Shown: positions 53,629-63,252 of the stretch, in pieces
Position numbering within the stretch: the stretch's first letter is position 1
How the letters are laid out: every line of letters begins with the position of its first letter
DNA from: JANQPX01 sp965222015
GTDB taxonomy: Bacteria; Pseudomonadota; Alphaproteobacteria; Geminicoccales; Geminicoccaceae
Length of the DNA: 64,000 bases
NCBI GenBank assembly: GCA_965222015.1
Contig: CBDCTL010000024.1
Span: 1,736,001-1,800,000, forward strand
Reading direction: 5' to 3'
Notes under the pieces: generated by a model
Databases searched by the model: none
Told to the model about the DNA's origin: nothing
Seen by the model: the letters and a program-made list of their open reading frames with translations, nothing else
Translations under genes and position numbers: made by a program

Positions 53629-55509
53629 ATGTGCGGCATCGCCGGATGGATCGATCCCGAAGCTCACGCCGGCCCGGAAAGCAGGGCGTGGATCGGACGC
53701 ATGTGCGAGGCGCTACGCCACCGCGGACCCGATGACGGAGGGTGCTTCGTCGCCGATGGGATCGCCATCGGCATGCGCCGGCTCTCGATCGTGGATCTGG
53801 CGGGCGGAGCGCAGCCCATGGCTGGCTGCGGCGGCAAGGTGCAGCTGGTCTTCAACGGCGAGATCTACAACCACGCCGATCTGCGCGCGACCCTCCAGGC
53901 CGAAGGCGCCGTCTTCGAGACGACGTCCGACACCGAGGTCATCCTCCGCCTCTACGAGCGCTATGGCCTGGAGGCGTTCGGCCTGCTGAACGGCATGTTC
54001 GCGATCGCCATCTTCGACGGCCGCAGCGATCGCCTCCTGCTGGTGAGGGACCGGCTCGGGGTCAAACCGCTCTATTACAGCTTCGACGGCAAGCGCCTGC
54101 TGTTCGCCTCCGAGATCAAAGCATTGCTCGATGTCCTGCCGACCCGACCGGACATCGATCCTCGCGCGCTCTGGGACTATCTAACCTTCCGCTACGTGCC
54201 GGCGCCGCAAACGATCTGGCAGGGCATCGCCAAGCTGGAACCGGGACATCGCCTGACGGTCGATCGCAGGTTATCCAAGGGCCCGACGATCGAGCGCTGG
54301 TGGGACATGCCCCATCCGCCGATGTCGGACGATCGCGACGAGCAGGCGATCGTCGAGGCGTTCCAATCCCTGCTGAAAGACGCCGTCGAGCGCCGCATGC
54401 GTGCCGACGTGCCGGTCGGCATCCTCCTGAGCGGTGGTCTCGATTCCAGCGTGGTGGCGGCGCTCGCCGCCCCCACCCATCCGAAGCTCAAGACCTTCTC
54501 GGTCGCCTTCGAGGGGGCCGAGGCCATCGACGAGCGCGGTTTTGCCCGAGACGTCGCACGGCATCTGAGCACCGATCATCAAGATCTGGTGGTCACCGAG
54601 AAGGACTTCGTCGATTTCCTTCCGACCTTCGTCCACACCACCGACGAGCCGCTCGCTGACCTCGCCTCGATACCGCTCCATTACGTGACCGGGCGCGCGC
54701 GCGAAGATGTCAAGGTGGTGATGTCCGGCGAGGGCGCCGACGAGATCCTCGGCGGCTACAGCTTCGACGTCTGGGCCGAACGCTTCGACGCCGCCGCTGC
54801 CCGGGCGAACTCGCTCGCCCGCCGCTCGCGTTTCGCCCGCCTGTTCGCATCAACGCCCGCGACACCGGACCCGGCCCTTCTCGATCAGCGGAACGCCCTG
54901 CAGCCGCTGACCATGACCGCCTACATGACCAGCGAGGAGAAACGCAGCCTTCTCCGGATGCCGTCGATCTTCCCGGACAGCCATGATCGCCTGCGCCACG
55001 CCCTTCGGCGCTACGGTGACGCCTCGCCGCTGGCGCAGGCGCTTTTCACCTATTGCCAGGACTGGCTGGTCGAAGATCTTCTGATGAAGGCGGACAAGAT
55101 GTCGATGGCGAACAGCCTGGAGCTCAGAACGCCGTTTCTCGATTTCCGCCTGGTGGAAATGGCGGCGCGGCTGCCCGATGCCCTGCGTGTCGGCCGCGAT
55201 CGATCGGGGCGCTATCGCACCAAGCGCATTCTTCGGGAGGTCGGCGCACGGCTCGTCCCGGAGAGCATCGTCGAGCGGCCGAAGATGGGCTTTCCGGTGC
55301 CCGTCTACGATTGGCTGAAGGATCGCCTGAAACCGCTCGCGCGCGACTGTCTGCTGTCCGGTCAATCACATCTCGCCGGCTGGTGCCGGCCCGAAGGATT
55401 GAAGGCGATTTTCGAACGCGGCGTCGCGGAGAACGCCGTCGGCGACGACCGTCACCGGCTCTGGAACATGATGGTGCTCGAAATCTGGCTTCGACGATGG
55501 GTCGGCTGA
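53629..55509 (+). CDS. asnB: Asparagine synthase-type glutamine amidotransferase (copy 2)
   Basis: 626 residues. Cys2 nucleophile in MCGIAGWIDPEAH, RHRGPDDGGCF, FNGEIYNH; synthetase PP-loop LLSGGLDSSVVAALA and MSGEGADEILGGYSFD. The C-terminus (LWNMMVLEIWLRRWVG) is the usual AsnB end. Likely amidates a carboxylate of the glycan or makes asparagine locally. The next glycosyltransferase starts 13 bases before its stop, so the two are coupled. Confidence 0.92.
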   Translation: MCGIAGWIDPEAHAGPESRAWIGRMCEALRHRGPDDGGCFVADGIAIGMRRLSIVDLAGGAQPMAGCGGKVQLVFNGEIYNHADLRATLQAEGAVFETTSDTEVILRLYERYGLEAFGLLNGMFAIAIFDGRSDRLLLVRDRLGVKPLYYSFDGKRLLFASEIKALLDVLPTRPDIDPRALWDYLTFRYVPAPQTIWQGIAKLEPGHRLTVDRRLSKGPTIERWWDMPHPPMSDDRDEQAIVEAFQSLLKDAVERRMRADVPVGILLSGGLDSSVVAALAAPTHPKLKTFSVAFEGAEAIDERGFARDVARHLSTDHQDLVVTEKDFVDFLPTFVHTTDEPLADLASIPLHYVTGRAREDVKVVMSGEGADEILGGYSFDVWAERFDAAAARANSLARRSRFARLFASTPATPDPALLDQRNALQPLTMTAYMTSEEKRSLLRMPSIFPDSHDRLRHALRRYGDASPLAQALFTYCQDWLVEDLLMKADKMSMANSLELRTPFLDFRLVEMAARLPDALRVGRDRSGRYRTKRILREVGARLVPESIVERPKMGFPVPVYDWLKDRLKPLARDCLLSGQSHLAGWCRPEGLKAIFERGVAENAVGDDRHRLWNMMVLEIWLRRWVG

Positions 55510-56813
55510 GGCGCCTGATCGCGGTCGCCTGGGCCATGCCGCCGATGGTTCTGCCGCGCGCGATACAGACAGCGCGCAGCCTGAAGGCGCTCCATCGGCG
55601 GGGCTGGACCAGCGATGTCGTCTCGGCCCCCGAGGACGTGTTGTCCGGCACCACCCTGGATCATCGGTTCAGCGCCCTTTACGGCGGTCACTACCGCAGC
55701 CACATCGTCGAATACCGCGAAGCGGTCCGCCCGAGTTCCTGGCCGAGGCGCGCCGTCCGCCGCTGGCGCCCGCCGATCGACATCAACGAGGACAACTGGA
55801 TCCGGCGCGCGGGCACCCGAGTCCTCGGCATGCCGTCGGCATCCGGCGCCGACGTACTCGTCACCTTCGCCCAGCCCTGGATGAGCCATCAGGTCGGCCG
55901 CCATGTGAAGCGGCGCCGTCCCGATCTGCCCTGGCTCGCGCATTTCAGCGATCCCTGGGTGGACAGCCCCTATTTCCAGGACGACGGCTCCGACGGCATG
56001 GCGGCGCGGATCCGTGAGGCGCGTGTTCAGGAGGAAGCCATCATCCGGGATGCGGACGCGATCGTCTTCGTGACCCGGCAGACGGCGGATCTGGTCATGG
56101 GCAAATATCCCCAGGAACTGGCGGCCAAGGTCCATGTCGTGCCCCATGGCTTCGATCGTGATGCGGCGTCGGTTCGGCCGGCAGCGTCCTGCGCGCCCGC
56201 GGGTGCCCCATCCAATGACCGAAGACCGCTGAGACTGGTGCATACCGGCAATATCTATGCCGGGATCCGAGACCCGCGGTCCCTGTTCCAAGCGCTCCGG
56301 CTGCTGGGCGGCGGCGGCGAACTGAAAGGCCGGATCGAGGTCGCCTTCTACGGCAACGCGCCGGCCGAGACCCTGGCGGCGCTCGAAGCCTCCGGGCTTG
56401 AGGGCATCGTCACCTTCGGCGGGGCGGTCGGTTATCTCGAAAGCCTCCGGATCGCGGCGGAGGCCGATGTGCTGCTGCTGATCGACGCCGATGCCGAGGT
56501 CAACGTCTTCCTGCCGAGCAAGGTCGTCGACTACCTGATGCTCGGACGTCCGATCCTGGCCATGACCCCGAAAAACGGCGCCACCGCCGACGCGCTCGCC
56601 GGCACCGGCCACGCCGTCCTCCCGCCCGGTGACGTCGAAGAGCTCGCCCGGTTGCTGAGCGCCATGATCGAGCGTCATGAGCGTGGCGAGGCACCCTTGA
56701 CGACGAAACCCGATGCGGCGGAGCGCTTCGATATTCGTCGGACCACAACGGCCCTGGAGGCCGCGCTGGACGCGGCGATCGAAGCGGCTGCCGATCGTCG
56801 AGATAATCATTGA
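55497..56813 (+). CDS. GT4-like glycosyltransferase
   Basis: 438 residues from ATG 55497, inside the end of the asnB copy. GT-B pattern: IAVAWAMPPMVLPRAIQTAR at the start (RSLKALHRRGWTSDVV follows), PWLAHFSDPWVDSPYF, RLVHTGNIYAGIRDPRSLFQ and NVFLPSKVVDYLMLGRPILA at the donor site. Similar proteins are found in exopolysaccharide and glycan loci; the sugar is unknown. Confidence 0.87.
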   Translation: MGRLRRLIAVAWAMPPMVLPRAIQTARSLKALHRRGWTSDVVSAPEDVLSGTTLDHRFSALYGGHYRSHIVEYREAVRPSSWPRRAVRRWRPPIDINEDNWIRRAGTRVLGMPSASGADVLVTFAQPWMSHQVGRHVKRRRPDLPWLAHFSDPWVDSPYFQDDGSDGMAARIREARVQEEAIIRDADAIVFVTRQTADLVMGKYPQELAAKVHVVPHGFDRDAASVRPAASCAPAGAPSNDRRPLRLVHTGNIYAGIRDPRSLFQALRLLGGGGELKGRIEVAFYGNAPAETLAALEASGLEGIVTFGGAVGYLESLRIAAEADVLLLIDADAEVNVFLPSKVVDYLMLGRPILAMTPKNGATADALAGTGHAVLPPGDVEELARLLSAMIERHERGEAPLTTKPDAAERFDIRRTTTALEAALDAAIEAAADRRDNH

Positions 56814-56898
56814 AAATTGCTTAAGATCGCATAGATTTCCCGCCTTAATAGAATTTTTTCTGAGAGGTTCCGTGGCTGAATTGAAGGAGTCGGCGGCG

Positions 56899-58914
56899 AT
56901 GCCCTACCAGGTTTCACCGCGTTTGCAGCCGCTGCGCTGGAGCGCGCTGCAGTCGATCGATATCGGTCGCTGGGTGAGCCGGCCTTGCCTCGGCGTCATG
57001 GACATCGCCCTTGCCCTGTTCGTCGGCAGCGCCGCCTTCTGGCTCCTTCTTGTCATGCCGATGCCTTTGCCGACCCTCGGCGAACTGGATCTCTGGCTGA
57101 CGCGAGGCGCGCTTGCAGCCCTGTTTCTCGGCGCCCTCGTCGCCGCGATCGACAGACATCCGCCGCCTTTCACTCTGCGCCTCCTGTCCATCGGCGCCAC
57201 AGTCGTCTGCCTTACCGCATTCGCGCTGCCGCTCGCGATCCACTGGCATCACGGCACCACAAACGGCGGCGTGATCGGCGCACTCATACCTTACAACGAT
57301 GCCGCGGGCTACATGGCCGGCACCTGGCATCTGCTCGCCGAAGGCGAGCTCAATCATTGGAACATGCGCCGGCCGATCAATGCAGCCATGCATGCGCTGC
57401 GCTGGATGCTCGCCGGCGGCGACATGGCGATCAGCTTCGGTCTGATGGCCTGGTGGATAGGGCTCGCCAGCCTGCTGGCGACAGCGCTCCTGCGCCGCGA
57501 TCTCGGTTGGTCGGCAGCGGCAGTGTTCGCCATCGCTTGGCTGCTCTATGCCGAGGAGTGGCTGCCGATGACCTTGAGCGAAGCCCATGGTTGCTTTCTC
57601 GGCGTGCTCGGCTTCGCCTTCACTTGGCAGGCCGGACGAGACAGATCAGCGTTTGCCTTCGGGCTCGGCATGGCGTTCGTCAGCCTGGCGCTCGCTGCCC
57701 GTGCTGGGCCGTTTTTTCTGCTGCCGGCCTTTCTGGTCTGGGGCGTACTCTACCTCGGCAGTGATTGGCGCGCGCGTGCCCTGCAGGCGGCGGCAGGCCT
57801 GATCGGTGCCGGCGTCGGCCAAGGTCTGCCCAAGCTGTACAACGCCCTTTGGGGCGACGGCGTCAATTCGCTCTATTCCAACTTTTCCTACACGCTCTAC
57901 GGCATGACCGCCGGCGGCAAACAGTGGAACGTCGTCTATGAGGAACGTCCGGAGATCTTTCAGTCAGGCCTCGGCGAGAGCACGGCGCTGGCGGAGAACA
58001 TATACCAGGCGGCTCTGGACAATTTCCTGGCCGATCCCGGCCTGCTGTTCGGGTTCCTGCTCCAGGAACTGAAGCGCTTTCCCAGTTTTCTCACCGACTG
58101 GCCGATGCTGCCGGCAACCCATGGCGATTTTTGGTTCGGTTTGCTGGTCGTCGGCTGTCTCGGCCTGCTGGTCACCTGGCGGCGAGCGCATTCCGGCCTG
58201 CTGCTGGCCGGCCTCGCCGGTCTCTGGCTCTCCAGCCCGTTCTTGATGCTCGACGGCGGTCACCGCGTGTTCGCGCCCGGCAATCCCTGGCTTTTCGGAG
58301 TCCTGGCGTTCGGCGTTTTCGCAGCGATCAGCGCCGCCGTCGGCGTGGTCGAGATCCTGCGTTCGATCGCCGCTCCCGGAGGGGGGCGGACGGCAGACGA
58401 AGATCCTATCGTTCCGAGAGGCGCCTGGCCCGCAGGCCGCGTCGTCGCTGCGCTCGGCGTCGTGCTGCTGCTGGCGGTCGCTTCGGGGCCGATGCTGGCG
58501 ATTCCGCTCTATCCAAGAGTCGAGGCCGAGCCGACCGGCCGCTGTGAGAGCGGTGAGATCGAGCGGGTGGTCAGACCGGCCCGGTCCAGCATCATTCTGC
58601 AAGCTCGCCCGGAAGGCGTCCCTTCGCCGCCTGGATCGTCCGAGGTTCGCCATCCCGGCTATTTCGCCGACATGCCGCTGCACCTCATCCCCTTCATGCA
58701 GGCCGTGTCGAAACTGGAGGCCCCCTACACGCTGATGCAGGTCTACGACATGGTCGCGGGGGATGCGGGCCGGCAGACATCAGTGCACGCCGTACGTCGT
58801 CGGGACGTTCCTCCTCTGCCCGAAGATGGCGTGGTCAGCCTTTGCGGCCGAGATCTGTGCGAGAATTGTTACCTCTACGACATCCGGAGCTGGCAGCGCA
58901 TCAGGGATGACTGA
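56899..58914 (+). CDS. Large multi-spanning membrane protein, GT-C/polymerase-like
   Basis: 671 residues from ATG 56899 with AAGGAG 9 bases upstream; a GTG at 56872 with its own GAGAGG is the alternative. About ten or more membrane helices, an early exposed loop with LIPYNDAAGYMAGTWHLLAE and LNHWNMRRPINAAMHALRW, and a soluble C-terminal ~120 residues with a Cys trio (CGRDLCENC). Layout resembles ArnT/GT-C-type glycosyltransferases or O-antigen polymerase/ligase proteins, but no diagnostic motif is certain. It could be the polymerase or a lipid-linked sugar transferase of this locus. Confidence 0.7.
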   Translation: MPYQVSPRLQPLRWSALQSIDIGRWVSRPCLGVMDIALALFVGSAAFWLLLVMPMPLPTLGELDLWLTRGALAALFLGALVAAIDRHPPPFTLRLLSIGATVVCLTAFALPLAIHWHHGTTNGGVIGALIPYNDAAGYMAGTWHLLAEGELNHWNMRRPINAAMHALRWMLAGGDMAISFGLMAWWIGLASLLATALLRRDLGWSAAAVFAIAWLLYAEEWLPMTLSEAHGCFLGVLGFAFTWQAGRDRSAFAFGLGMAFVSLALAARAGPFFLLPAFLVWGVLYLGSDWRARALQAAAGLIGAGVGQGLPKLYNALWGDGVNSLYSNFSYTLYGMTAGGKQWNVVYEERPEIFQSGLGESTALAENIYQAALDNFLADPGLLFGFLLQELKRFPSFLTDWPMLPATHGDFWFGLLVVGCLGLLVTWRRAHSGLLLAGLAGLWLSSPFLMLDGGHRVFAPGNPWLFGVLAFGVFAAISAAVGVVEILRSIAAPGGGRTADEDPIVPRGAWPAGRVVAALGVVLLLAVASGPMLAIPLYPRVEAEPTGRCESGEIERVVRPARSSIILQARPEGVPSPPGSSEVRHPGYFADMPLHLIPFMQAVSKLEAPYTLMQVYDMVAGDAGRQTSVHAVRRRDVPPLPEDGVVSLCGRDLCENCYLYDIRSWQRIRDD

Positions 58915-58920
58915 CCCGGT

Positions 58921-59121
58921 TCACCTGAAGGCCGTTTTGAGATTCCAGTAACGCAGCCAGATGCTCGCCCGGGAATACGCTATCGGCCACTCCAGTCGCA
59001 CCATTGCCCGCAAGTCCGACGTCTTTTCCGAAACCGAGTGCGCCAACTCCTTCAGACATGCAGGCTTTGCGTAAATCTGAACGGTAAAGGCGCTGGATCC
59101 GTCACAGGTCCGAATTAGCCG
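58921..59121 (-). other. In-frame open stretch just after the third asnB stop
   Basis: Directly following the TGA of the third asnB, the same frame stays open for 66 more codons to another TGA at 58921-58923 and reads protein-like text, including QIYAKPACLKELAH and ASIWLRYWNLKTAFR. It has no own start or SD. It may be the remnant 3' end of a gene, or part of a formerly longer protein. Confidence 0.3.
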
Positions 59122-61017
59122 TCATGCCATGGCGGCACGCCTTTGCTGTATCCACTTGCCGAGCATGAAAGCGGACATGGCCGGACCGGCATAGGGTGAG
59201 TTCATGATTCTCCCCCTTTGATCCTCCATGTAGCGATCGACGGCGTCATTGATCGGATCGAGTTTAAAGGGCAGCTGCGACAGCATGCCGACGGCGCGTT
59301 TGAAATCCTGATAAAAGACCCCGTCCCGCGTGAATTCGTTGTTCCAGAGCAAGTTGCCACCCATGCCATATTTGCGCGCATAGGCGATTTCATCGGGGAC
59401 ATATCGTGCGTAGTAGGATTTCGGCAGGTATTTGACGATGGATTTGCCGAACGGTCGGGCAATCTTGTATCGAGGCGACATCCGCGCGGCGAATTCGACC
59501 ATGCGTCGATCCAGGAACGGGCTGCGCACTTCGACCTGGGCCAGATAGCCGGTGATGTCAGGCAAGCGGAAATTCGCGTCCACTGCCGAGACCGTGAGAT
59601 CCTTGTACATCGCGAAATCGAGCATAGTGTCGATCCCGCAGATCTCCAGTTCATCCGCAATGCAGTCGATGGTTTCTCGACAGTCCTCTAGGATTTCGCT
59701 CGCAGAAGAATAGCTTCGCACATAGTTCATCAGGTCATGCTTCGCCCACCTCGAAACCTTCTGACCGCCTAGCGTCGTGTTCGTGATCCAAGTTCCGAGT
59801 TTCATGCCGAGCAGGCCTCGCCATGGGTTGGGCAAGTGACCGAGACGCCGTCGCCAGATATCCTGTCGTCTCACGCTCTCCATACCGGCATAACCGGCAA
59901 AGATTTCGTCGGCACCAGCTCCGGACAGCAGAACGGTGTAATCGTCCTTCATTCTCCGATAGAGCGCATACGAATAGGCGAGTGCGACCTGCGAGCTCGG
60001 CTGATCGAAATACTCGAGAGCGGATTGCAGATCATCCAAGATGATTTTTCGATAGTCGTAGTTGATGAACGACCAGTCGAGATCGAGCCTTTCCGCCACT
60101 TGTCCGGCGCGAGCGACTTCTTCGGAGGGTTCGTCGATCGTGTCGTAGTCGAGCGTATAGCAATGAAGATCGGCGCCGAGTTTCTTCTTGGCGATCGCGG
60201 CGATCGTCCCGGAATCGCAGCCGCCGGAAAAGGTGATGGCGAGCGGCACGTCGGAGCGCAATCTAATCGCGATGGCATCGGTCAGGATCGCCTCGTAGTC
60301 CTCGATGTGACGATCGAAGCCGGCGCTGGACTTGGATCCGTAGGGCGCCCGCCAATAGCGGGTGATGCTCGGCTTCGGATCTCCAGCTTCGATCACGGCG
60401 AAGCAGGCGTGAGGCAGGGCCCGAACCTGGTCGTAAGCCGTTCTGTCCTCGGGAAAGTTCCCGAGAAAATGGAAGAGGATCATCGAGGATGGTGAGAGCT
60501 TTCCATGCCAGCCCGGCACATCCGAAAAGGCATCCGATGTCGACGCGAAGAAGAAACCATCGCCGATCCGGGACCAGTAGAGCGGTTTCTTGCCCAGCTG
60601 ATCTCGTGCGAGAAAGAGCCGCTTTTCCCGTGCGTCCCAGATCGCGAAGGCGAACATGCCGTTGAGGTCGCCGAGAACGTTTTCGGCCTTGTGACGGAAC
60701 CCCTCGATGATGACTTCGGTATCGCTGTCCGTTCGAAATCGCGAGCCGAGTTCTTCGTATTCCCTGCGCAGTTCGAGGTAGTTGTAGACTTCGCCGTTAT
60801 AGACGATCGTGTAGCGGCCATCGCCGTCCTGCATGGGCTGATGCCCGCCTTCGAGATCGATGATCGAAAGGCGGCTATGGAACAGGGTGACCTGTTCATG
60901 ATCGGTCCATCGCGCCTCTGCATCGAGGCCGCGATAGCGGATCGCCTCGGCCATGCGATCGTCGCAGACCGCATACTTTCGGGCTTCCGGCGCAATGTAG
61001 CCTGCGATGCCGCACAT
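59122..61017 (-). CDS. asnB: Asparagine synthase-type glutamine amidotransferase (copy 3)
   Basis: 631 residues. Cys2 in MCGIAGYIAPEARKY, VYNGEVYNYLELRREYEELG, DRDQLGKKPLYW-like text (ARDQLGKKPLYWSR); PP-loop FSGGCDSGTIAAIAKKK and LLSGAGADEIFAGYAGMES. Less GC-rich than its two paralogs and more divergent, so probably acquired separately. It is 3 bases after the exporter ATPase on the same strand, linking it to the export/sulfation module. Confidence 0.9.
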   Translation of the reverse strand: MCGIAGYIAPEARKYAVCDDRMAEAIRYRGLDAEARWTDHEQVTLFHSRLSIIDLEGGHQPMQDGDGRYTIVYNGEVYNYLELRREYEELGSRFRTDSDTEVIIEGFRHKAENVLGDLNGMFAFAIWDAREKRLFLARDQLGKKPLYWSRIGDGFFFASTSDAFSDVPGWHGKLSPSSMILFHFLGNFPEDRTAYDQVRALPHACFAVIEAGDPKPSITRYWRAPYGSKSSAGFDRHIEDYEAILTDAIAIRLRSDVPLAITFSGGCDSGTIAAIAKKKLGADLHCYTLDYDTIDEPSEEVARAGQVAERLDLDWSFINYDYRKIILDDLQSALEYFDQPSSQVALAYSYALYRRMKDDYTVLLSGAGADEIFAGYAGMESVRRQDIWRRRLGHLPNPWRGLLGMKLGTWITNTTLGGQKVSRWAKHDLMNYVRSYSSASEILEDCRETIDCIADELEICGIDTMLDFAMYKDLTVSAVDANFRLPDITGYLAQVEVRSPFLDRRMVEFAARMSPRYKIARPFGKSIVKYLPKSYYARYVPDEIAYARKYGMGGNLLWNNEFTRDGVFYQDFKRAVGMLSQLPFKLDPINDAVDRYMEDQRGRIMNSPYAGPAMSAFMLGKWIQQRRAAMA

Positions 61018-61020
61018 CGC

Positions 61021-63252
61021 TCAGCTGAAGTCTTTCTGGTAGCCGAAGAACGGCGAAAGCTCGTTCAGAATGCGGTCTTCGTAGACCCGGCACTCGGATG
61101 AAGACAGATGATCCCTATATTCGAAAGCTGTCCCCGATCGCACATGAAGAGCGTTTGGATTCTCGATATCGCCGGTCGAGAAGATCGGTAAATTCGAGGA
61201 TTGATAGACCGGAACGTTGCCGCTCAGCTCCATCTTCTTCATGTTCTCGAAGCTCGACCGTTCGATGCTTCTCTCGAGTTTCTCTTCATCGAGGTCGACG
61301 CCGAGTTCGTCGAGCAGAGACTTCGAGACGTCGAACGGGCGCGCCCTGAGATCTTCATATCTGAGCAGAAAGGCGCCGTTGTCGATCAGTCCTGACCACA
61401 GATTGTAGAAATGGATCAGCTTATCCAGGCCGAAGACGGGATCGTCGATAAACTGGCGCAGATCTTCGAAATTCTTGCGGTCTCGATGGCCCTTTTGGTG
61501 ATGATGATGCATGAAGTGCGACAACATGATGTCCATGGGGAAACGGACCATCAGGATTGGCGTCGGGTCGATATAAGCTGCCACGGCGTCGGCATAGGTC
61601 AGATCGCTCGCCGTTTGTGTTTCCCACGACAGCGGACCATGGGTGGCGTATATCGACGGCAGGCCCGACGCGCGAAGCTGGCGAATTTCCTCCTCGCTGC
61701 CGTCGAACAGAAAAGGCTTGTCGCCGCCGATCATCATTTGGAAATAGTTGCCGAGAAGAAACCTGGCCCAAGTATTCCCCGACTTCGGATAGGACATCAA
61801 GCAATGAGAGGAGGTCGATGCCCGTCGGCTTTTTTTGTGAACTCTCTTCCTATAGGTCGTCGCTGAGCCTTCGTCGGGTTCGGTCCAGACGCTCGGTGTC
61901 GCGCAGCCCCGCTGATCGCCGACGCCGATGCCGACGAAGTCGGCACGATCACGCAAAAGGATGTAACCTGCATGGGAAATGCAGTCCTGGCTCTCCATGG
62001 TCTTGATCTCGGGATAGTACTCACCCGCGTCGACCATGATCGAATATAGTCCTGCCCCCAGCATCAATTGGGGCACCAGGCATTCGACCACACCATCTTT
62101 CAATCGGATCTCGAAATCGCCGTTGTGGGTGGAATGAATCGTGGTCATTCGGTCATTGAGGATATTGTGGATCAAAATGGAGAAATATGACCTCTCCGGG
62201 TTGGCCAGACCTTTGTAACCGATGACGAATTTGACGTGATCGCCGGTGACGAATTCCGCTTTGAGGCGTGATTGCCGATCATATATCGTCAGCCACTTGA
62301 TCACCCCCGTCGGTTTGACGTGACTGCCCGGCGGTGTCAGCCGCGGGGCGTCCTCGAGCATGACGACCGGCGTCGGTTCGATCTTCGTCGGTTCCAGCTG
62401 TCTCGCCGATCCTTCACCGCTGCCCTTGCGCTGGGCACCGATCCCACTGTCGTCACCGTCCAGCTTCGCTCTGTAATTGCCCGACACATATTCGGCCATC
62501 GTGGCACCCGCTTCGCCGATGGAGACGATCTGGCCGGAGTCGAGCAGCATGACCCGATCGCAGGTCTGGATGATCGTCGCCGGATTGTGGGACACCAGAA
62601 TGACGGTGCGGCCGTCCGAGGCTGCGTCTTGAATGTTGGACTTGGTCTTCGATCGGAACTTGGCATCGCCGACCGAGAGCACCTCGTCGAGGATCAGAAT
62701 GTCGGATTCGAGAAGGGACGCCACGGCGTAGGCGAGGCGGATATACATGCCGCTCGAGTAGCGTTTCACGGGGACGTCGATGAACCGCCCCACGCCGGAA
62801 AAGGCGATGATGTCGTCGACCTTCTCGGCGATGCTCTCTTGGGAACATCCCAGGATCGCCCCGTTGAAGAAGATGTTCTGACGGCCGGTGTGATCGGGAT
62901 GAAATCCGGTGCCGACCTCGAGCAACGATCCGATCCGGCCCTCGACCTCGATCCGCCCGGTGGTCGGTGGCGTGATGCCGGAGAGAATCTTCAAGAGCGT
63001 GCTTTTCCCCGACCCATTCTGCCCGACGATCCCGAACACCTCGCCGCGCCTGACGTCGAAAGAAACGCCCCGCAACGCCCAGAAGTAATCGTCCTCGCCG
63101 ACACCCAGCAGACCTGGGAAGAATTCCTTCATATCGTCGAGAAACGAGGATCTGTTCTTGAGCTCGTCGTCGTGACGCTGGGGGATCAGATAGCGCTTGC
63201 CGACATTCTTCGCCCTGATGACGATGTCCTCACGCTCACCGTCACTGCGCAT
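61021..63252 (-). CDS. wzt: Wzt-type polysaccharide ABC exporter ATPase fused to a sulfotransferase domain
   Basis: 743 residues, versus about 250-470 for usual Wzt/TagH ATPases. Residues ~10-260: ABC ATPase with Walker A GQNGSGKST (77-85), signature YSSGM (165-169), Walker B ILILDE (185-190), H-loop His222. Residues ~310-445: a beta-rich region like the Wzt C-terminal glycan-binding domain. Residues ~483-743: a PAPS-dependent sulfotransferase with the 5'-phosphosulfate loop YPKSGNTW (488-495) and the 3'-phosphate motif RFPMDIMLSHF (570-580) and YEDLRARP. It overlaps the permease gene by 11 bases. One protein thus joins glycan export with sulfation. Confidence 0.88.
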   Translation of the reverse strand: MRSDGEREDIVIRAKNVGKRYLIPQRHDDELKNRSSFLDDMKEFFPGLLGVGEDDYFWALRGVSFDVRRGEVFGIVGQNGSGKSTLLKILSGITPPTTGRIEVEGRIGSLLEVGTGFHPDHTGRQNIFFNGAILGCSQESIAEKVDDIIAFSGVGRFIDVPVKRYSSGMYIRLAYAVASLLESDILILDEVLSVGDAKFRSKTKSNIQDAASDGRTVILVSHNPATIIQTCDRVMLLDSGQIVSIGEAGATMAEYVSGNYRAKLDGDDSGIGAQRKGSGEGSARQLEPTKIEPTPVVMLEDAPRLTPPGSHVKPTGVIKWLTIYDRQSRLKAEFVTGDHVKFVIGYKGLANPERSYFSILIHNILNDRMTTIHSTHNGDFEIRLKDGVVECLVPQLMLGAGLYSIMVDAGEYYPEIKTMESQDCISHAGYILLRDRADFVGIGVGDQRGCATPSVWTEPDEGSATTYRKRVHKKSRRASTSSHCLMSYPKSGNTWARFLLGNYFQMMIGGDKPFLFDGSEEEIRQLRASGLPSIYATHGPLSWETQTASDLTYADAVAAYIDPTPILMVRFPMDIMLSHFMHHHHQKGHRDRKNFEDLRQFIDDPVFGLDKLIHFYNLWSGLIDNGAFLLRYEDLRARPFDVSKSLLDELGVDLDEEKLERSIERSSFENMKKMELSGNVPVYQSSNLPIFSTGDIENPNALHVRSGTAFEYRDHLSSSECRVYEDRILNELSPFFGYQKDFS

